From: Hofstenia miamia | Lineage: Eukaryota > Xenacoelomorpha > Acoela | Reading direction: 5' to 3' | Length of the DNA stretch: 64,000 nucleotides | Assembly: GCA_004352715.1 (NCBI GenBank) | Contig: SCFE01000071.1 | Location: 1,937,246 to 2,001,245 of the forward strand | Shown here: in pieces, positions 23,336 to 34,579 of the stretch | Position numbering within the stretch: the first letter of the stretch is position 1 | Layout: each line of letters opens with the position of its first letter | Notes under the pieces: model-generated | What the model saw: only the letters and a program-made list of their open reading frames with translations | The model's database searches: none | What the model was told of the DNA's origin: nothing | Made by a program: the position numbers and the translations under genes

Positions 23336-23980
23336 TATTTATTCCCATTTTTAAAAATGAAATTTACCAGTAAAATGTACTGCAACACAGCCAATACAAT
23401 CAAGCAGTCTGAAGAAAGAAGACATTGTTTTGAAAGCATCTTGCGTAATTTTAATCAGTTATGTAAATAATAATGCGCGGTTAAATTCCTTCTCCGTGAG
23501 AAATGACAAAATCGTAATATATGGATTAAACGTTCTCAACAAAGTTGGAATCGCGTACACACTTCCAGCTTTTGTTGTGCGCCTCATTAAATCAAGAAAG
23601 GTTGCGCTCAAAGTCGTAAATGTGTACCCTACTTTAGCGATGGGCCTTGCGAACTATTTTTGGCTAAAAAATAATCCTACATTCAAAACTCCACGTTTTG
23701 TTTGTGCTACGCCGTTTATAAAACGGCATTGATTTAGAATTCATTTAATTGCCGCCTATTTAATGTTGCATTTATATAGTCTTGGCTTAAATAAAATAAC
23801 ATGATTTAAGTGAAAAAATTAAAATATATTTTGATTTTAATCTAAAAAATCATTTTGTGAAAAGTCTCTTCTCGTTGCTTGCATGTGGGTTGTAAAATAT
23901 TGTATTTTGTATTGCAATTTTTTATGAAAAAAATATATTATTTAAAATTTATCGCCTGCGAATTTTAGTATTTAAGTTTG

Positions 23981-24659
23981 TGGATTTTTTTGCTTCCCCC
24001 GCACTTACATTATTTTCATAGAACATGGAATGTTTGCATTGAAAATAGGAAACAGGATCGGTGCATTTGTTACAGGGTTTAGGCAAGGTGATACCAAGGT
24101 TTAGGTCTATGAAATAATTAAAATTTAGGTTTTACGTTTAGGAAACGTGGATTTCTGAATTTGGTTTAGGGTTTTGTTCTATAAAAACAGCTCTTAGATT
24201 AGAAATTTACGTCTCAGTTTAGGAAAGATGAATTTGTGACTTTGTTTTAGGTTTTAGGTCTTTAAAAAAATAGGAATTTAGGCTTCTTTGATTTTGATTT
24301 AAGGTTTTGGCCTATAAAAATAAGAAATTAGATTTAGGCTAGGAATTTAGGTTTTAGGTTTAGGCAGCATGGATTTTAGACTTTGGTTTAGAGCTTAGGT
24401 CTATAAAAAATAGGAATATAGTTTTTTCTGACCTTTAGTTTAAGGTTTTGTTCTATAAAAAATAAGAATTTAGGTTAGAGTTATGGTTAAAATTAGGAGA
24501 AGATTAGATCTTGAAAAGTTAAGAATAATCTGCTGAAATGAAGGACTATCCGGGAAATCCAGAAAAATGAAGTATTGACCGGGTTATTCATAAATATATG
24601 TTTTCAATGCAAACATTCCATGTTCTATGAAAAGGGGGGGGGGAGCAAAAAAAGATCCA
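23981..24659. mobile_element. Unclassified TIR element with TTTAGG-rich minisatellite core
   Basis: AGTTTG flanks both sides (23975-23980 and 24660-24665), a 6-bp duplication. The ends TGGATTTTTTTGCTTCCCCC and its reverse partner (…GGGGGAGCAAAAAAAGATCCA) are inverted. A second arm pair follows after a spacer: TAGAACATGGAATGTTTGCA (24020-24039) pairs exactly with TGCAAACATTCCATGTTCTA (24609-24628). The interior (about 24070-24500) is a degenerate repeat of about 63 bp built on GGTTTAGGTCTATAAAAA and AGGAATTTAGGTTTAGG. There is no coding capacity, so it is non-autonomous. The superfamily is not assignable from the ends. Confidence 0.8.
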
Positions 24660-24665
24660 AGTTTG

Positions 24666-26203
24666 TTTCTAAATAATGAAAATTTTAAAGAAATTATTTC
24701 TAAATGAAATTTTAATAGATTAGAATTCTTTGTTTATAAGAATTTCTTAATATTAAGAGTTATTGGAAGTAAGTTTTGATAAGCAGTAAAATGTGCATTT
24801 GCAGTTCTATGTTATTGCAAATAAATTATTTATACATTTTTTCCCTAACTACAATTTTTTTATGGAATTTTGGCAAGTAAAGCTTTTGAAAATAATTCAT
24901 TGCACACTCCTGCTTGAATGCATTCTTGAATACACAGACATATCTATTACATCTTAATCTTCTGGCGTAATTTTAAAAAGGAATGGCAAAGCCTCACCAT
25001 GCTAAAATGTTTGGAAATCAAAACGCATAAATTATTGCTGGTAAATGCTTAAAAATCGAATTATGGATATTATTATTAATTGAGACGATTTGTGATGTTA
25101 GCAATGCTAGAACTACAATATTTTTACCAAAAACCCCCACCATAACTTTTGAGTATCAATGATTCAAATTTAATAGTACAAAGTATGGCGTACTGACGTG
25201 GCCATGGAGAAAATGAAGATGTACATGTTGTATAACCATAACCATAGAGATATTGATTTCACATTGCAAAATCAACATAGGGGTACGCAAAATAATGTTA
25301 AATTAACATGAGATTAGCGTTGTATTTTAGAATATTTTATGTAAATTTTATATCAGGTGGCCCTGGTCCAAAATGTTTCCAGTGGTTATACTTATACGAA
25401 CTGCTTTTCTTTGACCACTTGCTTTTTAGTAATCCGTGAATCGGTGGAAATGCCATGCGCTATAAAAATTCTTTGGCCCCGGAATGGCTCTAGTTGCAAA
25501 AAATCGATCAATGAACAAGCATGATTTCTACCCAGGAATTTGCAATATCAATGTGGGAGTGAAAATGAAATATTCAATCCCACGATAACCATGGTATTAG
25601 ACACTATCCAATAATTTGATAAATCATAATCTATTTGGTTGTGAAATATTCTTTCAAATATTTCTGTAAGTGAAGAATTTTCGTATTTATCCTGTTAATC
25701 ACAATTTAGGAAAAACTGCTAAAAGTAATTAAATGTATAGTTTAGTGAAGTACCAGCCTAAAAGAAGTAGCACTTAAGTAACGAATAATTATTTCCAGTA
25801 GGAAATAGTAACGCACTACTGTATATTGTAGTGCGATGTCTTAATTATTTCTTAGAAATTGTAATAGAAATAGATTCCAGTAAAGCGTTACATTTTTTAT
25901 GTACAATACACAGAATTTTATGATTATTAGTTTTGGTAAAATCATTAACATTGTTTTTGTCTTGTAGTTTTAGGAATTGGGGGATACCTTTAACATTGTT
26001 AACAAACCGATCTTCACAAAACCTACATGTGTTTCCGATATTCAAACTGAAAAAAATTTTCTCTTAAAATTTTTAGTTAATATTATTATAATTCTAATAA
26101 TATGAATATTTCGATTTTCATAATCACACAATTCACACTAGTGTATACATTTAAAACAAAAAACTGAAGTTGTCACTACACACCTAACTGTTTCTAAGAA
26201 GTT
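24666..26203. other. Intergenic, downstream of the coiled-coil gene
   Basis: AT-rich 3' flank. A hairpin with arms CGCACTAC/GTAGTGCG lies at about 25810-25834. The first 100-300 bases left of 26204 should be the 3' untranslated region of isoform B. No clear AATAAA was found there. Confidence 0.45.
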
Positions 26204-29200
26204 TTATACTGCTTCTATTCCAGAATCTGTTTCATCCCATTGAAGAACTGATCCTCTTACTAATTGTAGAAGAGTTACACATACCCGTAAGTTCTCTTCC
26301 ATTTCTTTGTTGGCTTTTTGTAGAAGCTCCATATTTTCACGATAATATTCAATATCATGTGTTAGAACTCTGTTGTTGTTTTCCAAATCAACTTTAATCA
26401 TTTCAATCTCGCCAAGCTTCGAGATTTGTTTATCAAGTTCATCTTTGAAGTCTGTCATCTGATGTGCACTCATGTTGGCCTCTTTTTCCATTTGTCGTCT
26501 TTCAGTTTCAACGTCTCTTACGAGGTTTTTCAATGTGTTTAACTCGTCAAATAAGTTTCTATTATCTTTTTCTAAACGATCCTTCGTTCTGTTAAGATCT
26601 TGGACTTGTTGTTTTAATCCATTTGTGGACATTCCTTGTTCAGTTTGAAGTAATTGAAGCTGTCGCCTAAGTTCTAGATTCTCTTGATCGCGTGTAAATC
26701 TGGCCTTTTCATTATCACTTTTCATAGCTTCGACTTCTTTTTTCTTCTCCTCCTTTATGTTTTCTATCTCATCCTGAAGCTTCAGCATTTGCTCATGCAT
26801 ATATTCGGACTTTGAATCAGTAGAATCTCTCAAACGTTTGATCTCATTTTTATACTGTTGTGCTTCATTATTGCATTCCTTTTTGATGTATTCTTTATCA
26901 GATCTTAGGGTCTTGAGCTCTTCCATCAATTGATTAACGTGCTCTGCTCGCTCTCGATTAATCTCATTTATAGCATCTTCACTCTTTTGTTTTTGGCTTT
27001 CTCGTTGGAATTCCAGTGCACTAATATCAGTCTTCAATTTATCATTTATGCCTCTCTGTTTTCCTAAATCTAGTCTTAGTTGTTGAAGTTCATGCGAGAG
27101 ATTTTCGAAGTCATTCTCTTTCTGCTTTCTTAGGTTTTCATTTTCATTACGTTGATCTCCCAGTTCTCCTGTCAGTCCTGATATGATTTTTTCGAAGTTA
27201 ACCGTCTTACTTTCTAACTCATCCTTTAATTTTTTACATTCATCACTGTGCAATCTTTGCTCTTGATTAAGTTTGTTTGTTTTATCAGATAACTCCAATT
27301 TTGTGTCCGTGGCGTCCTTCTGTAACATTGCAATAATGTTGTCTTTCGTTTCCATCATTTTCTCATTTTCCTGTGAATCATGCAATTGACTGCTTAACAA
27401 CATTTTTATCTGCTCGTTTTTATTTGATTCTATGTTATTTCTTTCTTCTTTTAGTGCTTTAATTTCGTTTATCATTTCTTCTTCCTTATCCTTCAGATAC
27501 AGTCTTTCCTTAAACAGCTCTGCTTGCATATTCTGCAATGATTCGGTCTGAAGTTGCATCTGATCTTGATAATGTTTACGCTCTGCAGAAAGCTCTTCTG
27601 TTAGAGCAGAAATTTGTTTTTCATGATTTAGTTGTTGCTTTTCTTGCATAGTTTTTTGTTTCATTAAGATATCTGCTTCTGTGGATAGTTGATCTTCGTA
27701 ATGCTTTTTTAGCACTTGCATTTGTTTGTCAAATTCGCTTAATATTCTTGCGTTTTTATCTTGAAGATTTTCAATCTCTTCATTAAGTCTATCTGAATGA
27801 ATGCGACTATCAGTTTTATCCTGAAGCATCTCATCTTTGAGACGAGAAATCTCTTTATCCTTTTCTTTCCTTAGTGATCTCATTTCCTCTCGAATATTGT
27901 GGAGATCATCTTTATGCTTTCCCATGGCATCTTCCCTATCCAAATGTAGTTTTTGTATCTCAGAGTTTGCAGTCAGTATTTGGTTCTGATAGCTGCTGTA
28001 GGCTTCTTTGTTTTCAAACTTTAAATTATTGATTTCATCCATTAAGGAAGAACGTTCACTCTGTAATTCACTATTTAGTTTGACAACATCGTCCTTAAGT
28101 CTTAAATTTTCGGTTTCGAATTTCTTCTGCTCTTCTTGCTTGGCCTTTTTGGTTTCACTTAAGTCAGACACTATTATCTGCATTTCTCTTTGCAGTCGTT
28201 CTATTATTTCCTTACTATCAGTGATGTTCTTCTCGAGTTGATCTCTAAGTGTGTTTATAACAAAGTCTTTGTCTTCTTTCATGTTTTTCAGCTCAGCCAG
28301 AAGAATATTGATTTCGCCTTGCTTTCTTATGATGTCTGATTGGGATTCTTGCTTTAATAGATGCATATCGGTTTCCAATTTATCTCTATCTTTTGCGTAT
28401 TCCTGTTTTACATTCTTTACTGTTTCGATATGGGTTGCCAATTCCTTATTTTTTCTGGATATATCTTCAAACGCGTTTTCTTTAATTCTTTGCATCTCAT
28501 TATGTAGCTTCAAAACGTATTCTTCTTTGTCAGTTTTTAGTTTGTAGTATTCAGTTTTTGAACTTTCAATTTCTTTTTCTTTGTCTTTTAATTTATTGTC
28601 AGCGTAATCTCTAAGTGCTTGATATTCATCTTTGAGATTTTGGATTTCATTACCTCTTTGCATTTTATGATTTTCATATTCTTTGCTTAAGTTTGAAATC
28701 TCTTTTTGATAGGCCTCCTTATTATCCACAATCTCTGATTTTAGTTCTTTGACTAAATTGTTTAAAGACTTTTCAACTTCAAATTTCTGATCGGTAAGCT
28801 TTGTGTTCTCTTGAATTCGGTTTTCTAAGTCGCTCTTTAGCTTTTCCAATATTTCATCAAACGTTTTTCTTTGCCCGTTCAGTTCATTTGTGAGGTATTG
28901 AACTTCGTTTTGTTTAGTTTTTATCGCCATTCCTGCTTCAGCTTTTGTTCTATCGTGTTCATTCCCCATGCGTTCTGTGGTTCTGTAATAGTCCTTCTTG
29001 AGATTATTTAATTCATTCTTTAATTCTTTAATTTCATTGTCTGATGTCTTCTTCAGTGCTATGTGATCATTCTTCAGAGTATTGATTTCACCTTGATATT
29101 GAATTCGCTGTGTATTACTCTCAGACTTAGTTTTTACCAAGTCTTCATTCAATTGATTTATCGTAAACTCACTATAAGAACGACATTGCTCCAAATCAAT

Positions 29201-29242
29201 ATTTAAATCTCTGTTACGTTTTTCAAAGTCTTCTTCTGTTTT
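26204..29242 (-). CDS. Coiled-coil protein, alternative terminal exon B
   Basis: This 3039-nt exon starts at 29242 after an acceptor (..TTATTTAG|AAA ACA GAA), phase 0, and ends with a stop at 26204-26206. It encodes 1012 residues. With exons 1 and 2 it gives a predicted 1086-residue isoform. No signal peptide, membrane segment or globular domain is visible: the sequence is almost entirely charged heptad-like coiled coil. Runs of an 18-residue unit are clear, for example SDNEIKELKNELNNLKKD, then YYRTTERMGNEHDRTKAE, and later KDKEISRLKDEMLQDKTD. The end ANKEMEENLRVCVTLLQLV resembles the end of exon A (QNKELQELLKVCTYRLKLL), so the two exons are probably duplicates. A cytoskeletal or scaffolding role is inference. 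The family is not recognised. It could instead be a separate gene with an unseen first exon. Confidence 0.85.
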   Translation of the reverse strand, partial: KTEEDFEKRNRDLNIDLEQCRSYSEFTINQLNEDLVKTKSESNTQRIQYQGEINTLKNDHIALKKTSDNEIKELKNELNNLKKDYYRTTERMGNEHDRTKAEAGMAIKTKQNEVQYLTNELNGQRKTFDEILEKLKSDLENRIQENTKLTDQKFEVEKSLNNLVKELKSEIVDNKEAYQKEISNLSKEYENHKMQRGNEIQNLKDEYQALRDYADNKLKDKEKEIESSKTEYYKLKTDKEEYVLKLHNEMQRIKENAFEDISRKNKELATHIETVKNVKQEYAKDRDKLETDMHLLKQESQSDIIRKQGEINILLAELKNMKEDKDFVINTLRDQLEKNITDSKEIIERLQREMQIIVSDLSETKKAKQEEQKKFETENLRLKDDVVKLNSELQSERSSLMDEINNLKFENKEAYSSYQNQILTANSEIQKLHLDREDAMGKHKDDLHNIREEMRSLRKEKDKEISRLKDEMLQDKTDSRIHSDRLNEEIENLQDKNARILSEFDKQMQVLKKHYEDQLSTEADILMKQKTMQEKQQLNHEKQISALTEELSAERKHYQDQMQLQTESLQNMQAELFKERLYLKDKEEEMINEIKALKEERNNIESNKNEQIKMLLSSQLHDSQENEKMMETKDNIIAMLQKDATDTKLELSDKTNKLNQEQRLHSDECKKLKDELESKTVNFEKIISGLTGELGDQRNENENLRKQKENDFENLSHELQQLRLDLGKQRGINDKLKTDISALEFQRESQKQKSEDAINEINRERAEHVNQLMEELKTLRSDKEYIKKECNNEAQQYKNEIKRLRDSTDSKSEYMHEQMLKLQDEIENIKEEKKKEVEAMKSDNEKARFTRDQENLELRRQLQLLQTEQGMSTNGLKQQVQDLNRTKDRLEKDNRNLFDELNTLKNLVRDVETERRQMEKEANMSAHQMTDFKDELDKQISKLGEIEMIKVDLENNNRVLTHDIEYYRENMELLQKANKEMEENLRVCVTLLQLVRGSVLQWDETDSGIEAV

Positions 29243-29420
29243 CTAAATAAGCATTCATAGATTCTGTACATAACTGTGCAAGGCAATGAAGAGCTAGTGT
29301 CGTCAATCTTTTCTGTCATGATATCTGAAGAAATTAATCTAAAACCAAGATCTTAATTAGGTATCCCATTATCTAATTTCTTTTTACAAGCCATCATCAA
29401 GAAAAAGAGTTTTTAAATAA

Positions 29421-29426
29421 TTTATT
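29421..29426 (-). terminator. Polyadenylation signal for isoform A
   Basis: AATAAA on the minus strand (TTTATT on plus), about 145 nt after the isoform A stop and 180 nt before the acceptor of exon B. Its position fits use of exon A as a terminal exon. Confidence 0.55.
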
Positions 29427-29571
29427 ACAATTTTGAAATACATTTTTTACAAAAAATTGACTCGATAGCTTTTCATAACCTTGCCTAACATTTGCACATA
29501 TAATATATATAAAAGAAAGTTTGTTAAGTGCTAAATTTTCAACTGCACTTTAATTAAAATTGGCCTTGTGA

Positions 29572-32500
29572 TTAATCTTCACTTAATGTAGAATCTTTGA
29601 GAAGTTTAAGTCTATAAGTGCATACCTTCAAAAGCTCTTGTAATTCTTTGTTCTGTCTAGATAAGCTGGCCACAGTATCATCACGACCTCTCAATAAAGC
29701 TTCGATTTCCATTTTGGTTTTTTGTAAGCCCGATATTAGTTCTTCCTGCTTTGTATTTTGCGCCTTTAAAGATCTAATTTCGCTATCTTTATCTTTTTTA
29801 ATTGCATTTGCTTCCGATTTAAGAGCATCTATTTCAGCATTGAGTCGATTACTGATGCCGTCTCTTTCCATTTTGGTACGACTTATTTCGTCTTTCATTG
29901 ATCTAGCTTCAGACTCTCGCGCTTCAATGGCTCGCTTTGTTTCTGTTTTACTCCTGTTCAAGTCGTCTTTTAATTGTTCTACAATATAATCTCGTTCATT
30001 AGAGATTCTGGTGATGTCTTCATGAAGTGCTAAGATCTCTGACTCCTTCTCAGATTTGAGTTTTTCGATAGCATGCTTGGAATCTTCTAAGTCTTCCTTT
30101 ACGTTCCTTATTTGATGCTCATATATATCTTTGACATTTCGTACATCTTGATCGCGTTCATCTTTTACCTTTTCTATATCTCGACGTGCGACATCTAATT
30201 GCTTTTCACGATCCTCTATAATCTTTTGCGCTTCAGATTTGAGGTATTTGATGTCTTCGTCTTTTTCGCGTTTAATTTTACGTACTTCATCATTCAGATT
30301 AGCAATGGACTCTTTACTTTCTTGTTTTGTTTGCTGCAGTTCTGCATGTGCTATTGCTAGAGATTCATCCCTGTCAGCTTTAATTTTGTCAATTTCTGTT
30401 TTCAAAGTTTCTATTTCCTGATCTTTTACAGATCTGAGTTTATCTAAATCACCCTCCAGTCGCTTTATCATGTATTCCTTTTCATCTTTGATTTTCTCAA
30501 TTTCTTGTTTTAATTGAGAAACCTCTTTTTCTTTGTTGTCTTTAATATTGTCACATTCCTGTTTTAGAGCAGAAATTTCTTCCTTGAGTTTTTCAATTTC
30601 ACCCAATAAGGTTTCAATGAATTTATCTCTTTCTTGCTTGGCAGCTCTCATTTCGTCATTTAACGATTTCATTTCATCATTCTTTTCATTAATGACTCTT
30701 TGAATTTCATTGTTTTTCTCTTCTTTAATTGCTAAAACAGTTTCTTTCAAACTTGCAATTTCATGATCACGTTCTTCCTTCGAGATTAATGCTTCATCCA
30801 TCATTCTATCGAGTTCTGCTCTTAATTTCTCAACATCGGCATCTCTACCTTCATATACCTTCTTTAGTTCTTCTCGTAATCTGCTTAATTCTTTGTCCCT
30901 ATCTTCCGTGATTCTTTGCATTTCTGTTGCCATTTGGTCAATTTTCTGCTCATAATCATACTTCGTGTTCTCATGTTCAGATTTAAGTTCTGCCAATTCA
31001 TCTGTTTTCTCTTTTTTGATGCGCGCCAATTGCGTTTCCAAATTATTGCGTGTATTGTCTGTTTCTCTTTTCCACTTTTCAATCTCTTCATCCTTCATGT
31101 TAGAGATTCGCATTATTTCATCAGTTAATCGATCGACATCCTTTTGACTTTGTTCTTTGTTTCTGTTGTTCTCTGCAATCAGGTCTTTTATTTGACTCTT
31201 TAGTAATGCAATATCACCGTCTCTTTCTTGTTTGATTTTATCTATTTCTCTTTCACGCATTTCAAGATTTTTCGAAAGCTTTTCCCTTATATTGTCCATT
31301 TCTCTTCTTGAATCATCGAGCTTCTTGTTCTGCTCTGTTTTATATTTCTTCAGTTCATTGTCTTTTTCATTAAGCTTTGCCTGTACTTCATCTGCAAGAG
31401 CCTTTTTATCTCGCGTTGCATCATTACGACTTTTTTCCAAAGTTTTTTGCAAGTCATCGATGATTTTTTGGTAGTTATCTTTTTCGTATTGACTATCCTT
31501 TTTCATTTCATTGACTTTATTTCTGAATTCCTCAAGTAGTTGCTCTTTATCTTTTCGATCTTTCTGCAACTGCTCTTCACGATCATTGACTTCTTTATTT
31601 AGTCTATCTTTCATTGCTTCTATTTCTTCCTGTTTGGCTTCAAGCGACTTGTCAGATTCTATTTTCATTCGATCGAGAAGTTCTTTGATGTTGTTCATTT
31701 CGAATTCCTTTTCCGTTTTAATTTTTTCCAATTGCTTTTCATAGTCTTCTTTTTCCTTCAGCTTCTCTTGTTTAGCTCGTTCTGCCTCTTTAGTTTTTTC
31801 ATCGGATAGCCTATCAATTTCTTTTCTTAGCCTTTCTAAATCATCATTCATAGAGGTCTTAATTTTTTCTGAGTCTGCCAACATTTTGTCATATGTTTTT
31901 CTTTGGGTATTTAAGGCTTCTTCTTGTTCAGCTTTTGCTATGTCCAGTTCAGAGTTCAATTTTTTAATTCTGTCATCTGTTTCCGCTCTCATTGCATTAA
32001 GGGTTTTTTGAGATTCTTTTCCTAATGCTTCCAACTGACTCTTAGCTTCAGCTTTTTCTCGCTTCAACTTTTCAATGTCCTCATTTAAATTTCCTCGATC
32101 TCTTTTGCTATTTTCTTTTTGTCTTTCTAGATCGGCCTGCAGGCGTTGGATTTCTGCTGTCTGAGATGCACTGAGTCTTTCATTCTCTGTCTTCAATTTA
32201 GCTATTTCGTTCTCTACATCTCTCTGTTTAGCTCTCGTTTTCTCTAATTCATTATCACTTTGCTGCTTTGCTCTCCGTAGCTCTTCTTCTTTTTCCCTCA
32301 ATTTCTGCGCCGCCTCACTGTCTGATAGCTGTGATTTTTCTCGAATTCTTTCCAAGTCATCTTTCATTCTCTGTTGTTCTCTTAAAGCGTCTTGCTTTTG
32401 GCGTTCTATGGTATCTTCCAAATCTCTAAGTTTCCTCGCTTTAGCTTCTGCTTCTCTCTCCATTTCTTTTCGTAGCCGCTCATTATCGCTTTGATGACGT

Positions 32501-32667
32501 CTAAGCTCATTACTGAGCTCATCGACATCCTTTTTAGCTTGTCTTGCGTCATTGGCTTGCTTCTCCAGTTGATTTTGAAGTGAACCCAAATTACTTTTCA
32601 AATTCTGATTTTCATCTTCCAGGTCTTCTGCCTTCGCATTCGCAGCTGCCAACTCTTCTTCTTTTCT
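29572..32667 (-). CDS. Coiled-coil protein, alternative terminal exon A
   Basis: This 3096-nt exon opens at 32667 after acceptor ..GATATTTAG|AGA AAA GAA GAA GAG, phase 0, and ends with TAA at 29572-29574. It encodes 1031 residues, giving a predicted 1105-residue isoform with exons 1 and 2. The first half is irregular heptad coiled coil, myosin-tail-like in texture. From about 31224 to 29790 an 18-residue repeat dominates. Twelve copies in a row without a break span 30534-29887, e.g. KEKEVSQLKQEIEKIKDE, KEYMIKRLEGDLDKLRSV and KDQEIETLKTEIDKIKAD. Breaks elsewhere are insertions of 7, 11 or 14 residues, which keep helical phase. There are no cysteines in the repeat; the C-terminal motif LLKVCTYRLKLL contains the notable one. 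Function unknown; a rod-like structural protein is the safest reading. Confidence 0.9.
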   Translation of the reverse strand, partial: RKEEELAAANAKAEDLEDENQNLKSNLGSLQNQLEKQANDARQAKKDVDELSNELRRHQSDNERLRKEMEREAEAKARKLRDLEDTIERQKQDALREQQRMKDDLERIREKSQLSDSEAAQKLREKEEELRRAKQQSDNELEKTRAKQRDVENEIAKLKTENERLSASQTAEIQRLQADLERQKENSKRDRGNLNEDIEKLKREKAEAKSQLEALGKESQKTLNAMRAETDDRIKKLNSELDIAKAEQEEALNTQRKTYDKMLADSEKIKTSMNDDLERLRKEIDRLSDEKTKEAERAKQEKLKEKEDYEKQLEKIKTEKEFEMNNIKELLDRMKIESDKSLEAKQEEIEAMKDRLNKEVNDREEQLQKDRKDKEQLLEEFRNKVNEMKKDSQYEKDNYQKIIDDLQKTLEKSRNDATRDKKALADEVQAKLNEKDNELKKYKTEQNKKLDDSRREMDNIREKLSKNLEMREREIDKIKQERDGDIALLKSQIKDLIAENNRNKEQSQKDVDRLTDEIMRISNMKDEEIEKWKRETDNTRNNLETQLARIKKEKTDELAELKSEHENTKYDYEQKIDQMATEMQRITEDRDKELSRLREELKKVYEGRDADVEKLRAELDRMMDEALISKEERDHEIASLKETVLAIKEEKNNEIQRVINEKNDEMKSLNDEMRAAKQERDKFIETLLGEIEKLKEEISALKQECDNIKDNKEKEVSQLKQEIEKIKDEKEYMIKRLEGDLDKLRSVKDQEIETLKTEIDKIKADRDESLAIAHAELQQTKQESKESIANLNDEVRKIKREKDEDIKYLKSEAQKIIEDREKQLDVARRDIEKVKDERDQDVRNVKDIYEHQIRNVKEDLEDSKHAIEKLKSEKESEILALHEDITRISNERDYIVEQLKDDLNRSKTETKRAIEARESEARSMKDEISRTKMERDGISNRLNAEIDALKSEANAIKKDKDSEIRSLKAQNTKQEELISGLQKTKMEIEALLRGRDDTVASLSRQNKELQELLKVCTYRLKLLKDSTLSED

Positions 32668-34579
32668 CTAAATATCATTTATTAATTGGTGCCTTTATTC
32701 TTAGTTAAATTAATCATGTCCAAATTTGAAGCTTAACTTATATTTTTAGCGCATCGTTTCAATCGAAAATTATCTAAATTTGTGCACTTGATTTGTAGCG
32801 TATGCTATTTATTAAAAGATTTTTTTAAAATTGCAACCGAGTTATCATTAGATTTCCCAATCCCATCCCATGCTCTTTCCATGAAATTTTCTTAGCTTCC
32901 ATTTTATTCAATATATGCAAAGATTATTGATTTTTTATGAGATCTTTTGTCCTAGTTTCTTAATTAATTTTCACATGGAAATATTTAGTATCGGGCACCA
33001 GGCTCTTACGTTTGGGATCAGTAAATCTCACGGGACTAAATTGAGCCACATAAACCTAGTCATTAAGCTATTTTAAGTATAAATTTTTTGAACCCCCTAG
33101 CAAATATATTTTAATAGCAAGTGCCAATTCAATTTTTTATAGCCTGATGTGTATAGAGTAAGATTATGTATTTTGCATAATATTTTTTTCTACTAACAGA
33201 ATACGAACTCATAACAAAATATGAGCTTTGAAATCTATTTCATCTTAACTTATTATTATTTCAGAAAAATATTTTTTATGTATCCATACTCATTTTAACC
33301 ATCTAAACGAATTCAGTGAGAATTGGATAACTTTTCCAAATGAAATTAAGTAAACAGTTATTTAGAATTCCAAAATATTAATCCAACCAAACGTATGTAA
33401 CATATGTGTAAGAGATATTTTAGCAGCAACGCATTTAAATTTCACTGAAATTTATACATGTTTATAATGGCGTCATCCAAAAATCCGAAAATATATTTCG
33501 CAGCATAATAGCATATCATTGCATGCACATGAGAGAGTCATGGAAAAGCCAAATGACGTATGGGGCAATAGCAGAGGATGGGAAACAATAATGGCTCGTA
33601 GAAAAAGATTGATGTGGAGAGAATAATTGTTTCCCATAAGATATCTGATAAGAACTTAACCGGCTCATCAACAAGAAATTATGACTGGTTATGGCATTGT
33701 TGATATTAACCTATGTGTGACATTGCTAAAAAATATTGTCAAAATCTATAAAGTAATGCTATGAATGTGACCTTAGAAGGTTTTGAATCACCATAAAAAC
33801 AAGAAGATATTGTCATTACCGATTATGTGATTTATGTGCCGTGCATTTCCTGCAAACTCATTATTGTATATTATGTAAGTTCAATAAAGTTGAAATTATT
33901 TACTTCAGTCGATCATTTCGGTTGCTTAGTCATATATTATGCCTTTAAAACCAACTACTAAAAGCAGACTGATCGCTTTCAAGCTCATAAATTATAAACT
34001 GAAAATTCTAAAACGCGTGAGAAATATTTTTCCAAAAGGCACTTTGCATCAATCAATTAGTTGTGTTATTTTTCGTTTAATATGCGACTCGAGAAAATAA
34101 CAGAAGAATCGTTCTTAAGTTTGACAATTATGGTGGGTTTGTAAATTTTAGCAGAATTGAAATTAACTGATTCTAAGTCTGTTGTTTCTGGCGGGACATT
34201 GTGTTTCCCTAATTCGTTAAATACAGTCAGATATTTACGTCGTGTATCATTACAAAATTTGCAAAATTCGCTGAATCTGCTCAAAGAGTGTTATATATTT
34301 AACTGAAAATCCTAAAAATGAAAACGCAAAGGTTCTTGCTAATACTTTTTACATTTTTTAAGTCAATAAAACTTTTAAATATCGGTTAACTGCTTGAAGC
34401 TCTACTTTGGATTAAATCAGATACTTGAAAAAGAATTTTGATTTAAACGTCATTCGTGAAGTTTATGCCATAAAACTGTACTTCATGATAATTACCGTAA
34501 TTAAATGCTATTTGATTGAAGCATATTTTTCTAGGAATCGTGGTTCAATTCAATTATAACTAATTGTGTGTTATCGTAC
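32668..34579 (-). other. Intron 2 (isoform A) of the coiled-coil gene
   Basis: 1912 bases between donor AAG|GTACGA (34580/34579) and acceptor TTTAG|AGA (32668/32667). AT-rich, with no coding exon or transposon recognised. A 72-codon minus frame at 34066-34284 is not flanked by convincing splice sites. Confidence 0.7.

Noticed and set aside
23430-23732. 100-codon plus frame
   Set aside because: It overlaps copies of the GTACACACTTCC repeat and its inverted form, so it is probably translated repeat.
24070-24500. TTTAGG-rich tract as a telomere
   Set aside because: Motifs are scattered in a degenerate unit of about 63 bp enclosed by inverted repeats of an element, not a continuous hexamer array.
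28008-31744. Plus-strand Ser/Phe-rich frames opposite the coiled-coil exons
   Set aside because: They are antisense shadows of Lys/Glu-rich codons.
26204-32667. Naming the coiled-coil protein as myosin, paramyosin or a golgin
   Set aside because: Similarity to these is compositional. No motor, head or GRIP domain is present and the 18-residue repeat differs from the 28-residue myosin charge repeat.
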